A program made the translations under genes and the position numbers. The notes below the pieces were generated by a model. It was given only the letters and a program-made list of their open reading frames with translations. It had not been told where the DNA came from and did no database searches. A DNA stretch of 35,826 nucleotides from Clostridia bacterium (GTDB lineage Bacteria > Bacillota > Clostridia > Oscillospirales > Acutalibacteraceae): the NCBI GenBank assembly GCA_017397105.1, contig JAFQKF010000042.1, forward strand, positions 1 through 35,826, in the 5' to 3' direction. Positions 15,325 through 23,766 of this stretch are shown piece after piece. Each line of letters starts with the position of its first letter. Positions within the stretch are counted from its first letter, which is position 1.

Positions 15325-16781
15325 TGAAGAAAAAGAAAAACACTCAGCAGGTCGGCTTTAAAGACGCATTCACCTCAAAGGCATCAAAAGCCGGCGGCTT
15401 CAGCCTTGCTGTTTCAGCGGTAGTGCTTGTAATAATCGTTGTTGCCAACCTTTTAATCTCCGCCCTCCCCTCTGAGTATACAAGCTTTGACCTCACGCTT
15501 GACGATACTTTTTCTGTCAGCTCCCAGACCGTGGATTTCCTGAGCACTGTTGACAGTGACATCACTGTTTACCACGTTTGCCAGGACGGAAACGAAGATT
15601 CCTACGTCACCAATCTTATTGAGCAGTACGATGAACTCTCTGATAAAATCACGGTTAAAACAGTTGACCCCGTTGTCAATCCTGCTTTCACCTCAAAATA
15701 CACCGACGGTGAACTTACCGACAACAGCCTTATCGTTGTAAACGGCGAGCGTTCAAAATGCGTAAGCTACAACGATATGTATGATTATCAGATGGATTAC
15801 TCATCATACTCATACCAGACCACGGCATTCAAAGGTGAAAACTCACTCACAAACGCAATCGACTACGTTACAAACGACAATCTTCCCTCAGTATATTTTG
15901 TAACCGGCCACGGAGAGGCTGAGCTTGAAGCTTCTTTCGCCTCCGCCCTTTCGAGTGCAAACTATCTTACCGAAAAATTCAGCCTTCTCGGATCAGAGGG
16001 TATCCCCGAAGAGGCTGACTGCGTGGCAATCGTTTCCCCCGCTTCCGACTTTTCTGAAAATGACGTAAAGCTCCTTGAAGATTACGTTGCAAACTCAGGC
16101 AAGCTCTTCCTTTCCACGGATAATATCACCAAGGAAAGCCACCCCAATCTTTACTCTTTTATTGAGCATTACGGCATTCTGCCCGTTGATGGCACCGTGG
16201 TTGAAACCGACACCAGTATGTGCTATATGTACTACACCTTCCTTCTGCCTGATTTCGGCACTCACGAAATCATGAGCGGTATGGAAAATTATGACGTGCT
16301 TCTCCCCGGCACACAGGGTGCAACTCTTGCTGAAGAAAAGCGTGACGGTGTTTCGGTTTACACTCTTCTTTCATCCTCCGGCAAAGCATACTCCACAGTT
16401 GATTTTGAAACCAAGGAAAGCCTTGAAGCAGGCGAAAACGATATTCTTGCTCCCGAGCTCGGCTTCGGACTCGGTTTTGCGGTAACGGATTCTTCCGTAA
16501 ATTCCGATGCTCCCGGTATGCTTATATACTTCCCTTCAAGCGCATTCATGAGCGCCGAGTATGACGTTACGGGCGCAAACTCCATGGTTTTCGTAAACTC
16601 ATTCGGCTGGCTCACCGAAAAAGAAGCATCGCTGAGCATCCCCGCCAAAAGCATGCAGATGGAAACCCTCACCGTTGACGAGGCGTCGGCAAACATCCTG
16701 AAAATTCTCTTTATTTTCATCATCCCTGCAATTCTTCTTGTTGTGGGCTTTGTAATCTTCATCAAAAGGAGAAAGCGCTGA
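15321..16781 (+). CDS. GldG-family ABC-associated protein
   Basis: A protein of about 486 residues with an N-terminal membrane helix (near residues 25-45), a large extracytoplasmic domain, and a C-terminal helix followed by KRRKR. The outer domain has YTSFDLTLDDTFSVS, DSDITVYHV, VYFVTGHGEAE and CVAIVSPASDFSENDVKLLEDYV, typical of the GldG/ABC_transp_aux family. The open frame begins with a GTG at 15315, but that overlaps the AAGGAGG ribosome site (15309-15315). The ATG at 15321 makes an ATGA overlap with the permease stop; the ATG at 15324 is equally possible. These proteins accompany ABC-2 transporters outside gliding bacteria, and the cargo is unknown. Confidence 0.82.
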   Translation: MMKKKKNTQQVGFKDAFTSKASKAGGFSLAVSAVVLVIIVVANLLISALPSEYTSFDLTLDDTFSVSSQTVDFLSTVDSDITVYHVCQDGNEDSYVTNLIEQYDELSDKITVKTVDPVVNPAFTSKYTDGELTDNSLIVVNGERSKCVSYNDMYDYQMDYSSYSYQTTAFKGENSLTNAIDYVTNDNLPSVYFVTGHGEAELEASFASALSSANYLTEKFSLLGSEGIPEEADCVAIVSPASDFSENDVKLLEDYVANSGKLFLSTDNITKESHPNLYSFIEHYGILPVDGTVVETDTSMCYMYYTFLLPDFGTHEIMSGMENYDVLLPGTQGATLAEEKRDGVSVYTLLSSSGKAYSTVDFETKESLEAGENDILAPELGFGLGFAVTDSSVNSDAPGMLIYFPSSAFMSAEYDVTGANSMVFVNSFGWLTEKEASLSIPAKSMQMETLTVDEASANILKILFIFIIPAILLVVGFVIFIKRRKR

Positions 16782-18160
16782 TGAAAAAATCCGTAAAACT
16801 GCTTATTCTTTTGCTTGTGCTTGCGGTTTTAACAGGAGGCTATGCGGCTGTCAGATATTTTGATACGGCAAAGAACAACACGGATGAGGTTCAGGAGGAA
16901 CAGCTGATAATCGCTGCTTCGCTTGATTCATCCGCAGTCACCTCTTTAAGCTGGAAAAACAGCAACACCGAAATCAACCTCGTTCTCAAAGAAAACGAAT
17001 GGCAGTATATTGAGGACAGCGGCTTCCCCGTTGACCAGACCTATCCCGAGGAAATACTCAAGGCTGTAAGCGAGGTTACCGCCTCAAGAATTGTCAGCGA
17101 AGCAGCAGAGGATCTTGCACAGTACGGACTTGAGCCCCCTGCATACAGAGCGGTAATGCAGTTCTCCGACGGCAGTAGTACCGAATACTATATAGGCAAT
17201 TATTCTTCCGCTGCAGGTGCTTACTACTTCAAAACCTCTGCCTCGGATTCGGTTTATCTTGTTGACGATACCCTGCCCACTCTTTTCAACAACGAGCTTC
17301 TCAGCATTATCGAGTACGAAGCAATTCCTTCAATATCCGATTTCTCAAAACTTGAAATCACCGCAGGCAATAAATCCACGGTTATTGAGGCTCTTGACGG
17401 CAGCAAGTATTCATACACGGATTTGTATAAATATTTTGTTGTTGACGGCGCAGATTATATCCCCGTTGATTCGGATATGGCTTATGCGATAGAAACCGAC
17501 GTTTCTTCCGTTGCATGGAGCACCTGCGTTGACTATACGGGAAAATATGAGGATTTCGGGCTTGACAATCCCTCGTATAAAATCGGTATTTCTTATACCG
17601 ACAGCGACGCAAAAGACAGCAAGCTCACACTTCTTATCGGCACAGCAACCGATGACGGCAGCTACTACGCCTGCATTGAGGGCAGCGGAATGATTTACAC
17701 CGTATCCGATTCGGTAATATCCTCGCTTCTCATTGATAACGCAGAAGAAATCTACTCGTTTGATATGTGCAGAGCGGTTTACTACAACGTTTCAGAGCTT
17801 GATATCACCTACAAGGGCAAGCAATACAACTTCAGCGTGGTCCGTGATATAGCAACAGACGAAAACGGTGAAAACACCCCGTCTGACGTATACACACTCA
17901 ATTCAAAAGATGCGGATTCCTCCGCTTGTGACGATTTCTTCTATGCATTCTTTGATATCAAAGGCACAGAGTATCTCGCAGAAGATTATGTCGTTTCAGG
18001 CGACGCCGTAATGAGCGCAAAGGTTGTTTCCGATTCGGGCATAACGGAATTTAAGCTTTACGAATACGACGAAAGCAATTATATCGTTTCAATCGGCGGC
18101 AAAACGAGAATCACCGTAGCAAAAGCCGATATTGAAGCGCTCAACTGGAATATTGCATAA
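16781..18160 (+). CDS. DUF4340 membrane-anchored extracytoplasmic protein
   Basis: A 459-residue protein with one N-terminal membrane helix (about 5-27) and a long outer region built from repeated modules. Two copies of the DUF4340-like pattern are visible: LVLKENEWQYIEDSGFPVD with LAQYGLEPPAYRAVMQFSDG and YYIGNYSSAAGAYYF, and later FGLDNPSYKIGISYTD with LTLLIGTATDDGSYYA. The start overlaps the GldG stop by 1 base (TGATG). The gene order ATPase, permease, GldG and DUF4340 recurs in bacteria, indicating one functional complex. The role is unknown. Confidence 0.8.
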   Translation: MKKSVKLLILLLVLAVLTGGYAAVRYFDTAKNNTDEVQEEQLIIAASLDSSAVTSLSWKNSNTEINLVLKENEWQYIEDSGFPVDQTYPEEILKAVSEVTASRIVSEAAEDLAQYGLEPPAYRAVMQFSDGSSTEYYIGNYSSAAGAYYFKTSASDSVYLVDDTLPTLFNNELLSIIEYEAIPSISDFSKLEITAGNKSTVIEALDGSKYSYTDLYKYFVVDGADYIPVDSDMAYAIETDVSSVAWSTCVDYTGKYEDFGLDNPSYKIGISYTDSDAKDSKLTLLIGTATDDGSYYACIEGSGMIYTVSDSVISSLLIDNAEEIYSFDMCRAVYYNVSELDITYKGKQYNFSVVRDIATDENGENTPSDVYTLNSKDADSSACDDFFYAFFDIKGTEYLAEDYVVSGDAVMSAKVVSDSGITEFKLYEYDESNYIVSIGGKTRITVAKADIEALNWNIA

Positions 18161-18167
18161 TCAAAAA

Positions 18168-18194
18168 AGGCACACGGTATTAGTCCGTGTGCCT
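18168..18194. terminator. Hairpin terminator after the ABC-2 operon
   Basis: AGGCACACGG pairs with CCGTGTGCCT around a seven-base loop. The plus-strand T tract is weak (ATTGATTTATT). The A run before it would make a stronger terminator for minus-strand transcripts. Confidence 0.65.
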
Positions 18195-18259
18195 ATTGAT
18201 TTATTAAATGATTTGTGTTATTTTAATAATTAGTTTATTAAGAAAGGTGCTGTTTTAAA

Positions 18260-19519
18260 ATGAAAGTTGCATTGGAGTACAGCGAAAAATTTGACATTGC
18301 CGCTCAGGCAAGATACGCTTACAGAGGCATTGCAAAAATCTGTGAAAAGATCGGCCCCCGCAAGCCCGGCTCGCCCGAAGAGCTCAGAGCTCAGCAGTGG
18401 ATGGGCAAAGACCTTTCCAACTACTGCGAAAAGGTTGATATTGAAGATTTCACAGTTCACCGTCAGGCATTTATGGGATTTATCCCCTTCACCGTTGCTT
18501 GCGCTATCCTGAGCGTTTTTATGTTCGCATTCGTCAGCCCCATTGTTTCGGCTGTTATCGTTGTTGCGGGATTCGTTCCGCTTATTCTTGAGTTCCTTAT
18601 GTATAAGCAGTTCTGCGACCCTCTTTTCAAAGGTCATCCCAGCCATAACGTTATTGCAAGAAGAGCTCCCAAGGGCGAAATCAAAAAGAGAATAATCCTT
18701 GTCGGCCACGCTGACAGCCAGTTTGAATGGACTCTTAACTATCTCCTCGGCGGCGTAGGAATGAAGCTTGTGCTTATTCCTGCGGTTGTAGGTCTTGTAG
18801 CAGACCTCATCATAGCAATCCTCGGCATCATTTTTGCAGGCAACAGCGGTGCTCTCGGCGCAACCGAAGGCGGTATACATAAATTTATGATTTTCGCTTT
18901 CGTTGTAGGTTGCGTTTTCATCCCCTTCCAGATTGCTTTCCTTTTCTTCCAGAGCTACACCAAGAGCGTTCCCGGCGCATCGGACAACCTTTCAGGCTGC
19001 TTTGTTTCCATGAGCATCCCCAAGGCTCTTGAAGAGGCTGACGTCCGCTTTGAGAATACAGAGGTTGTAATCATCTGCTCAGGTTCGGAAGAAGCGGGCC
19101 TCAGAGGCGCAAAGGCTTACGTAAAGGCTCACGAAAAAGAGCTTAAGGAAATTGAAACAGTTGTTATCGGTTGCGATACATTCCGTGACCTTGAGGATAT
19201 GGCTGTTTATGACCGTGACCTCAGCGGTACTGTAAAGCACCATGCAGGCGCAAAGAATCTCGTTAAAAACGCTGCTGCAAACTGCGGCTACGAGCTTGAT
19301 TTTGCTTCAATTTACCTTGGTGCCTGCGATGCGGCGGCTTTCACTCAGAAAGGTATCCCTGCCACAGGCTTTGCAGCTATGGACCCCACTCCCCCCAAGT
19401 ATTACCACACAAGGCTTGACAACGTTGAAAATCTTCGTGAAGATGCTCTTGCTGCAGGTATAGAGATACTTGTTGAAACCGTTTGTATGTATGATAAAGA
19501 AGGACTTCCCAAGGTATAA
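18260..19519 (+). CDS. Membrane-embedded M28 family zinc aminopeptidase-like protein
   Basis: A 419-residue protein combining an M28 peptidase core with hydrophobic segments inserted at about 72-115 and 165-230. The metal-binding set is complete: H150-A-D152, D242 in PGASDNLSG, general base E277 and ligand E278 in GSEEAGLRG, D306 in VIGCDTF, and H383 in KYYHTRLDN. M28 enzymes remove N-terminal residues from peptides; the substrate here is unknown, and the side of the membrane on which the catalytic part lies is uncertain. The ribosome site AAAGG is about 13 bases from the ATG, rather far. The rRNA methyltransferase gene begins 3 bases after its stop. Confidence 0.8.
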   Translation: MKVALEYSEKFDIAAQARYAYRGIAKICEKIGPRKPGSPEELRAQQWMGKDLSNYCEKVDIEDFTVHRQAFMGFIPFTVACAILSVFMFAFVSPIVSAVIVVAGFVPLILEFLMYKQFCDPLFKGHPSHNVIARRAPKGEIKKRIILVGHADSQFEWTLNYLLGGVGMKLVLIPAVVGLVADLIIAILGIIFAGNSGALGATEGGIHKFMIFAFVVGCVFIPFQIAFLFFQSYTKSVPGASDNLSGCFVSMSIPKALEEADVRFENTEVVIICSGSEEAGLRGAKAYVKAHEKELKEIETVVIGCDTFRDLEDMAVYDRDLSGTVKHHAGAKNLVKNAAANCGYELDFASIYLGACDAAAFTQKGIPATGFAAMDPTPPKYYHTRLDNVENLREDALAAGIEILVETVCMYDKEGLPKV

Positions 19520-19522
19520 GAT

Positions 19523-20176
19523 ATGACTGTTCTCGATGGTAAAAACGAAAAAAATATAACCTTGCAGGAGCTCAGCGACCTTGCGGCACGGTATGAAAAA
19601 ACTGTGGTTGACCTCGGCACGGGCGACGGCAGAAACGTTTACCGCAAGGCAAAGCTAAACCCCGACACTCTGTTTATAGGAATTGACCCCGTAAGGGACA
19701 ATATGCTTGAAATATCTTCAAAGTTAAAAAAGAAGCCTGCAAAGGGCGGACTTGAAAACGTTCTGCTTGTAATTGCAAGCGCAGAAAATATGCCATGCGA
19801 ACTGGAAAGCATTGCGCACTGCGTTACCGTGCTTTTCCCATGGGGCACTCTGCTTGAGGGAATAGTCAAGCCGACTCAACAGATTCTCGGCGCGGTTTCT
19901 TTTGCCGCCAAGGATAAGGCAGACTTTGAATTCATAACCACCTATTCCGACTCCTGCGAAGAGGCTACCATTGAAAACAGAGGCTTGCCGCCGCTTAGTA
20001 TCGAATACTTCAACGGCGATTACCGCAACATTCTCAAGGAAAAAGGCTTTGAAATTGAGAACGTTGAGCTTCACGGCAACGAATACGTAAAAAGCTTTGA
20101 TTCTATGTGGGCAAAGCGTCTCGCTTTCGGCAGAAAACGTGATTTTTACAGAATAACCGGCACAATAAATAAATAG
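19523..20176 (+). CDS. npmA-like: NpmA/KamB-like 16S rRNA (adenine-1408 N1) methyltransferase
   Basis: A 217-residue class I SAM-dependent methyltransferase. It has the full signature of the A1408 N1-methyltransferases that give pan-aminoglycoside resistance: VVDLGTGDGRNVY with SAM-binding D30, FIGIDPVRDNM, KKPAKGGLENV, ASAENMP with E88, LFPWGTLLEGIVKP with W107, and a C-terminal SMWAKRLAFGRKRDFYR with W196, R204 and R206. In NpmA the two matching Trp residues sandwich the flipped A1408 and the C-terminal Arg residues contact rRNA. Length and residue spacing match NpmA (219 residues) nearly throughout, from memory of that sequence. The start is 3 bases after the M28 peptidase stop, with AAGGT as ribosome site, so translation is probably coupled. 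Composition looks like the neighbours and no mobile gene is adjacent. Confidence 0.88.
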   Translation: MTVLDGKNEKNITLQELSDLAARYEKTVVDLGTGDGRNVYRKAKLNPDTLFIGIDPVRDNMLEISSKLKKKPAKGGLENVLLVIASAENMPCELESIAHCVTVLFPWGTLLEGIVKPTQQILGAVSFAAKDKADFEFITTYSDSCEEATIENRGLPPLSIEYFNGDYRNILKEKGFEIENVELHGNEYVKSFDSMWAKRLAFGRKRDFYRITGTINK

Positions 20177-20182
20177 CAACAA

Positions 20183-20217
20183 AACGGAACTGTCCGCAAA
20201 AGGCAGTTCCGTTTTTT
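20183..20217 (+). terminator. Terminator after the methyltransferase
   Basis: AACGGAACTG pairs with CAGTTCCGTT around an 11-base loop, followed by TTTT. It closes the peptidase-methyltransferase unit. Confidence 0.85.
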
Positions 20218-20286
20218 ACTTCAAAAAGCCAAAATTCCCAATTAATTACAACAATCAGAACCGTTTACTTTTTTAGTGATTTAGTA

Positions 20287-20315
20287 TTGAAAAACTTGAA
20301 AAATGCGTTTATAAT
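20287..20315 (+). promoter_or_regulatory. Promoter of the CREST-like membrane protein gene
   Basis: TTGAAA (20287-20292), a 17-bp spacer and a perfect TATAAT (20310-20315) lie 30 bases before the start. Confidence 0.8.
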
Positions 20316-20345
20316 TAACATACTAATATTTAAGGAAGGGGTCTT

Positions 20346-21215
20346 TTGAAGATGCTTCATCTCCCGATGCTGTCAATCAACTTCATTGATTGGCTCTCAT
20401 TCAAGGACATTCCGCTTTTTGACGGCGCAATGTCACTTGCAGAATACTGCGCTCAGTATTCCGCTGTACAAACCAACTGGGCATACACCTATGCCGGCAT
20501 TATCGGTATCATTATTCTTCTTCTCAAAAAGAACAAGAAGTGGTACTGGTACATTTTCCTTTCACTTTTCATGATCATGTCCGTAACATCCGTAGGAATG
20601 CACACCGCTAACTACGGCGAATTCCAGCCCTTCGTGCTTACAACAAAGCTTCTTGCAAGCTACGTTGATATGTCCTTTACAGAGCTCGTTGCATGGTCCG
20701 GCGTTTGCTGCTTTGCTTTTGAATTCTATGAGGATAACAAAAAGCTCAGGAACAAATTCCTGATTTTTGACACGGTGATTATGCTGGCTGTTATCGGAAT
20801 TCTTACATACGAAGTATTTGTTGTTCACAACCGCCCCCTTTATTTTGGCGGCGGCGGAGCTCCCATGGACGGTAAGACCGGCGGCCTTTCAATCGCAGAG
20901 CTTGGCTGCTTCATCACCGCTCTCCCCATCCTCTATCTCCTCTTCGCAAACTTAAAGAAGATGACCAAAACAGAGCTTTCTCTTTTCCTTCTTCTTATCG
21001 GTACAATTCTTATTGCATTCATCATCACCTCCATCTGGGGCGACAATGAAATCGCTGATTTCGCACTCGGCAACTTCCACGGTCACTCCACATGGCATAT
21101 GCTCGGCGCTCTCCTTGAGCTTGAAGTTGTTGTTTGGGTTGACGCCCGTGAAACAACCAGAAAACTTGCCAAAGCAAAGGAAGAAGCTCTTGCAGAGGCT
21201 GCTAAAGCCGCTTAA
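20346..21215 (+). CDS. Seven-helix membrane protein resembling the CREST hydrolase superfamily
   Basis: A 289-residue protein with about seven transmembrane helices. It carries the residue pattern described for CREST proteins (alkaline ceramidase, PAQR receptors, Per1, SID-1, TMEM8): S82-x3-H86 in VTSVGMHT at helix 2, D108 in SYVDMSF near helix 3, and H247-x3-H251 in GHSTWHMLGAL at the last helix. In ceramidases and PAQR proteins these residues bind zinc and catalyse amide hydrolysis of lipids. The assignment rests on these motifs and topology, so the enzyme activity is inference. The Ala/Lys/Glu-rich C-terminal tail (KLAKAKEEALAEAAKAA) is probably helical. The TTG at 20346 follows AAGGAAGG by 6 bases; the in-frame ATG at 20352 is an alternative. 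Monocistronic. Confidence 0.5.
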   Translation: MKMLHLPMLSINFIDWLSFKDIPLFDGAMSLAEYCAQYSAVQTNWAYTYAGIIGIIILLLKKNKKWYWYIFLSLFMIMSVTSVGMHTANYGEFQPFVLTTKLLASYVDMSFTELVAWSGVCCFAFEFYEDNKKLRNKFLIFDTVIMLAVIGILTYEVFVVHNRPLYFGGGGAPMDGKTGGLSIAELGCFITALPILYLLFANLKKMTKTELSLFLLLIGTILIAFIITSIWGDNEIADFALGNFHGHSTWHMLGALLELEVVVWVDARETTRKLAKAKEEALAEAAKAA

Positions 21216-21232
21216 ACACTCGCATAAAAATT

Positions 21233-21269
21233 ACGCCGCAAGCTTTCGCTTGCGGCGTTCTTGTTTTTT
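21233..21269 (+). terminator. Terminator after the CREST-like gene
   Basis: ACGCCGCAAGC pairs with GCTTGCGGCGT around TTTC, followed by TCTTGTTTTTT. It separates this gene from the convergent mannosidase. Confidence 0.85.
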
Positions 21270-21270
21270 A

Positions 21271-23766
21271 TCAGTCCTCGGGAATTCCTTCAAGGAAATC
21301 GGTCTGGGTAACAAATCCCTCTGAATCAACTCTGAAGGTTTTGATTTCATTGGGCTTGAACTCGGCATAAAATGCGGCATCGAATATATCGCACTTAATC
21401 ATTGCCTTAGTTACCTTGCCGCAGGTTTCGGAGCAGCGGATTATTGCATCGCCTGAACCGTCCTCGCAGAATTTAACTGCGTTAACAATAACGTTTGCGG
21501 CATCAACCGTGATGTAGCTCTTGTACTGAGGCAGAGTGCCCTTATGGTAGCTTGCGGGTACGGTTACGGGTTTATAAGTAAACACCTCTGCACGAGCGGT
21601 TGCTTCGCAGGGCTTTATGTCGCCCGAATGGGGATAAACTGCATATTCAAAACGCTGAAGTCCCTCGTCGGTATAGTTGAACAGGGCATCAGGTCTGTAG
21701 GAATAATGATCAGCAAAAATGGAGTTCCTCAGAAGAGTTATTCTCAGCTCGTTTTCAGGGCAGGAATAGCTGTATTTTGAATCGCTCATTACCGCAATAC
21801 CCTTGCGCACTCCGTTATCCGTAACGGTAAGGTCTCCCCACTTGAGTGCGGGCTCTTCCTCGCCGTTGCAGGGACGCTTTATGAAGCCTGCAGGAATTTC
21901 ATAGGTTGAGATACCGTCCTCACCTTTCATGGGGAAAGGCATTTTAAGGATTGTAAGAGGCTCCTGCCAGATTGCCTTGCACTTAACTCTGAGCTCCTTC
22001 TGCTCCGATGCAAGGATGAAATCCTGAGTAAGAGCGGAATCGTTATACTTGTGTACTGTTCTTACAACGCTTCTTACGGGACCTTCCTCAACAAGCCTGA
22101 TGCTTTCAAGCTTCATGGTATCAACTACCGTATCAAACTTGAAAATATTGTGAGCCCAGGTATCGGGCTTTGTATTATCGAAAACGGTGGGAACGCAGAA
22201 ATTCTCAGCCCCTGCGTATTCTTCGCCGTCCTCTTTATTTACAAGGCTTGATATGCCGCCTGTTGCAGAATTAAAGGTAACCTTTATATACTTATTCTCA
22301 ACAGTTATTGCACCGTTTGCCTCGCTTGCCTTAACGTCGGTTTCCTTGGTGTAATCATACTCATCGTCTTCGTCGAAATCAATAAGCCAGAGCCAGTAAA
22401 CGGCATAACCCATGGCAGGAACCTTTGCAACGAAAAGAGTGTCCATATGACTGTCGTTTGAACGGGATGAGCGTACGTTCTGATAAGGCACTTCGTTATG
22501 CTGCCAATCCTCAACCTTTTTGGAGGGGTGATAGGTGCGTACGGGCACCTCAATCTCCCACGAATGAGGATTGAATACAACAACAGGTCTGGGATATTTA
22601 AGATTGCGGCAATGGTGACGGTCATTGCATGAAACGGAATCGGAAACACCGTCAATCCACGTATCAATATTTGACGAAATCTTAAGCAGAGCGTTATTCT
22701 CGGCATTTGCGGCAACGGTCATGGCGTAGCCCATAGTGTCACGCACATCCTCATATGCTTCCATTATGGAGCAGCCGCAGAGAATATCGTGGAACTGATT
22801 GAAGCAGACGTTTCTCCATGCTTCGGCAAAATTTTCAGTCTGCGCTTTAATACCGAGAGTTCTGGAAGCAATGGTATTCCACTTTTCAGCAGCAGCAAGC
22901 CAGCCTTCGGCTTTTCTGTTAAGTTGCTTTACCATGGAAGTTGCTGAATAGCAACCGCTTGCATGGTGCTGAAGCTCATCGCTCCATACGGGCAAATCAA
23001 CCGCACTTGCGCAGATTGACTCAAAGTAATCATCGGGTGATGAGAATTCAAGCTCCGCCTCACCGTTTTCCGATTTTTCTATAAGATGCTCGATATCGCC
23101 CTTGGTGGGTCCGCCGCCGTGATTGCCAACGCCGTAGAAGAGCATACAATCGTGGCCCTTTTTCTCAGAAATATCAGAAAGAGTTTCAATTTTATAATCA
23201 AGGGTCTTTTTACCGTCGCCTGCATAGCCTGTAGGAATACGGTAGGTAAGAACTCTTGAGCCATCTGCACTTTCCCACCAGAAAAGGGGTGAAGGCGCAT
23301 CGGGATTTTCTCTTAAATCAGGGCGCATCATAACGTAATATTTCATACCGCCCTTTACAAGAAGCTGAGGAATCATTGCGTTGTGGCCGAAAGAGTCAAC
23401 GTTATATCCGCTGTTGCAGATTTTGCCGAACTTTTCATAATAGTAAAGCTGGCTGTAAAGAGCCTGACGGGCGAAGCTTTCGCCGCTGGGCATATTGCAG
23501 TCCGGCTGAACCCACCAGCCGTTTACAGGTACCCACCTGCCCTTGCGTACCATTCTTTTGATTTCAGCAAACATTTCAGGGTCAATCTCCTCAACCCATC
23601 TGTAATAAGCGGCCGAGGAACAGGTGAAAACAAAATCGTCATATTCGTTGAGTCTGTCAAGCGCACTGCGGAAGGTCTGGAGCACTTCGCCGCAGCCCTC
23701 CTGCCAACGCCAAAGCCAGATTGGGTCAAGGTGAGCATTTCCGATAAGATGAAGTTTTTTATCCAT
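21271..23766 (-). CDS. Alpha-mannosidase, glycoside hydrolase family 38
   Basis: An 831-residue cytoplasmic enzyme with no signal peptide. The GH38 catalytic domain opens with LIGNAHLDPIWLWRWQEG, in which H12 and D14 bind zinc, and has the nucleophile D124 in SGYNVDSFGHN. DIL and the FNQFHDIL segment follow, then the C-terminal beta domains of the family. It hydrolyses terminal alpha-mannosides, probably on imported glycans. The start codon overlaps the end of the upstream 600-residue gene by 8 bases, so the two are translationally coupled and likely act on the same substrate. The operon promoter is at 25592-25620. Confidence 0.9.
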   Translation of the reverse strand: MDKKLHLIGNAHLDPIWLWRWQEGCGEVLQTFRSALDRLNEYDDFVFTCSSAAYYRWVEEIDPEMFAEIKRMVRKGRWVPVNGWWVQPDCNMPSGESFARQALYSQLYYYEKFGKICNSGYNVDSFGHNAMIPQLLVKGGMKYYVMMRPDLRENPDAPSPLFWWESADGSRVLTYRIPTGYAGDGKKTLDYKIETLSDISEKKGHDCMLFYGVGNHGGGPTKGDIEHLIEKSENGEAELEFSSPDDYFESICASAVDLPVWSDELQHHASGCYSATSMVKQLNRKAEGWLAAAEKWNTIASRTLGIKAQTENFAEAWRNVCFNQFHDILCGCSIMEAYEDVRDTMGYAMTVAANAENNALLKISSNIDTWIDGVSDSVSCNDRHHCRNLKYPRPVVVFNPHSWEIEVPVRTYHPSKKVEDWQHNEVPYQNVRSSRSNDSHMDTLFVAKVPAMGYAVYWLWLIDFDEDDEYDYTKETDVKASEANGAITVENKYIKVTFNSATGGISSLVNKEDGEEYAGAENFCVPTVFDNTKPDTWAHNIFKFDTVVDTMKLESIRLVEEGPVRSVVRTVHKYNDSALTQDFILASEQKELRVKCKAIWQEPLTILKMPFPMKGEDGISTYEIPAGFIKRPCNGEEEPALKWGDLTVTDNGVRKGIAVMSDSKYSYSCPENELRITLLRNSIFADHYSYRPDALFNYTDEGLQRFEYAVYPHSGDIKPCEATARAEVFTYKPVTVPASYHKGTLPQYKSYITVDAANVIVNAVKFCEDGSGDAIIRCSETCGKVTKAMIKCDIFDAAFYAEFKPNEIKTFRVDSEGFVTQTDFLEGIPED

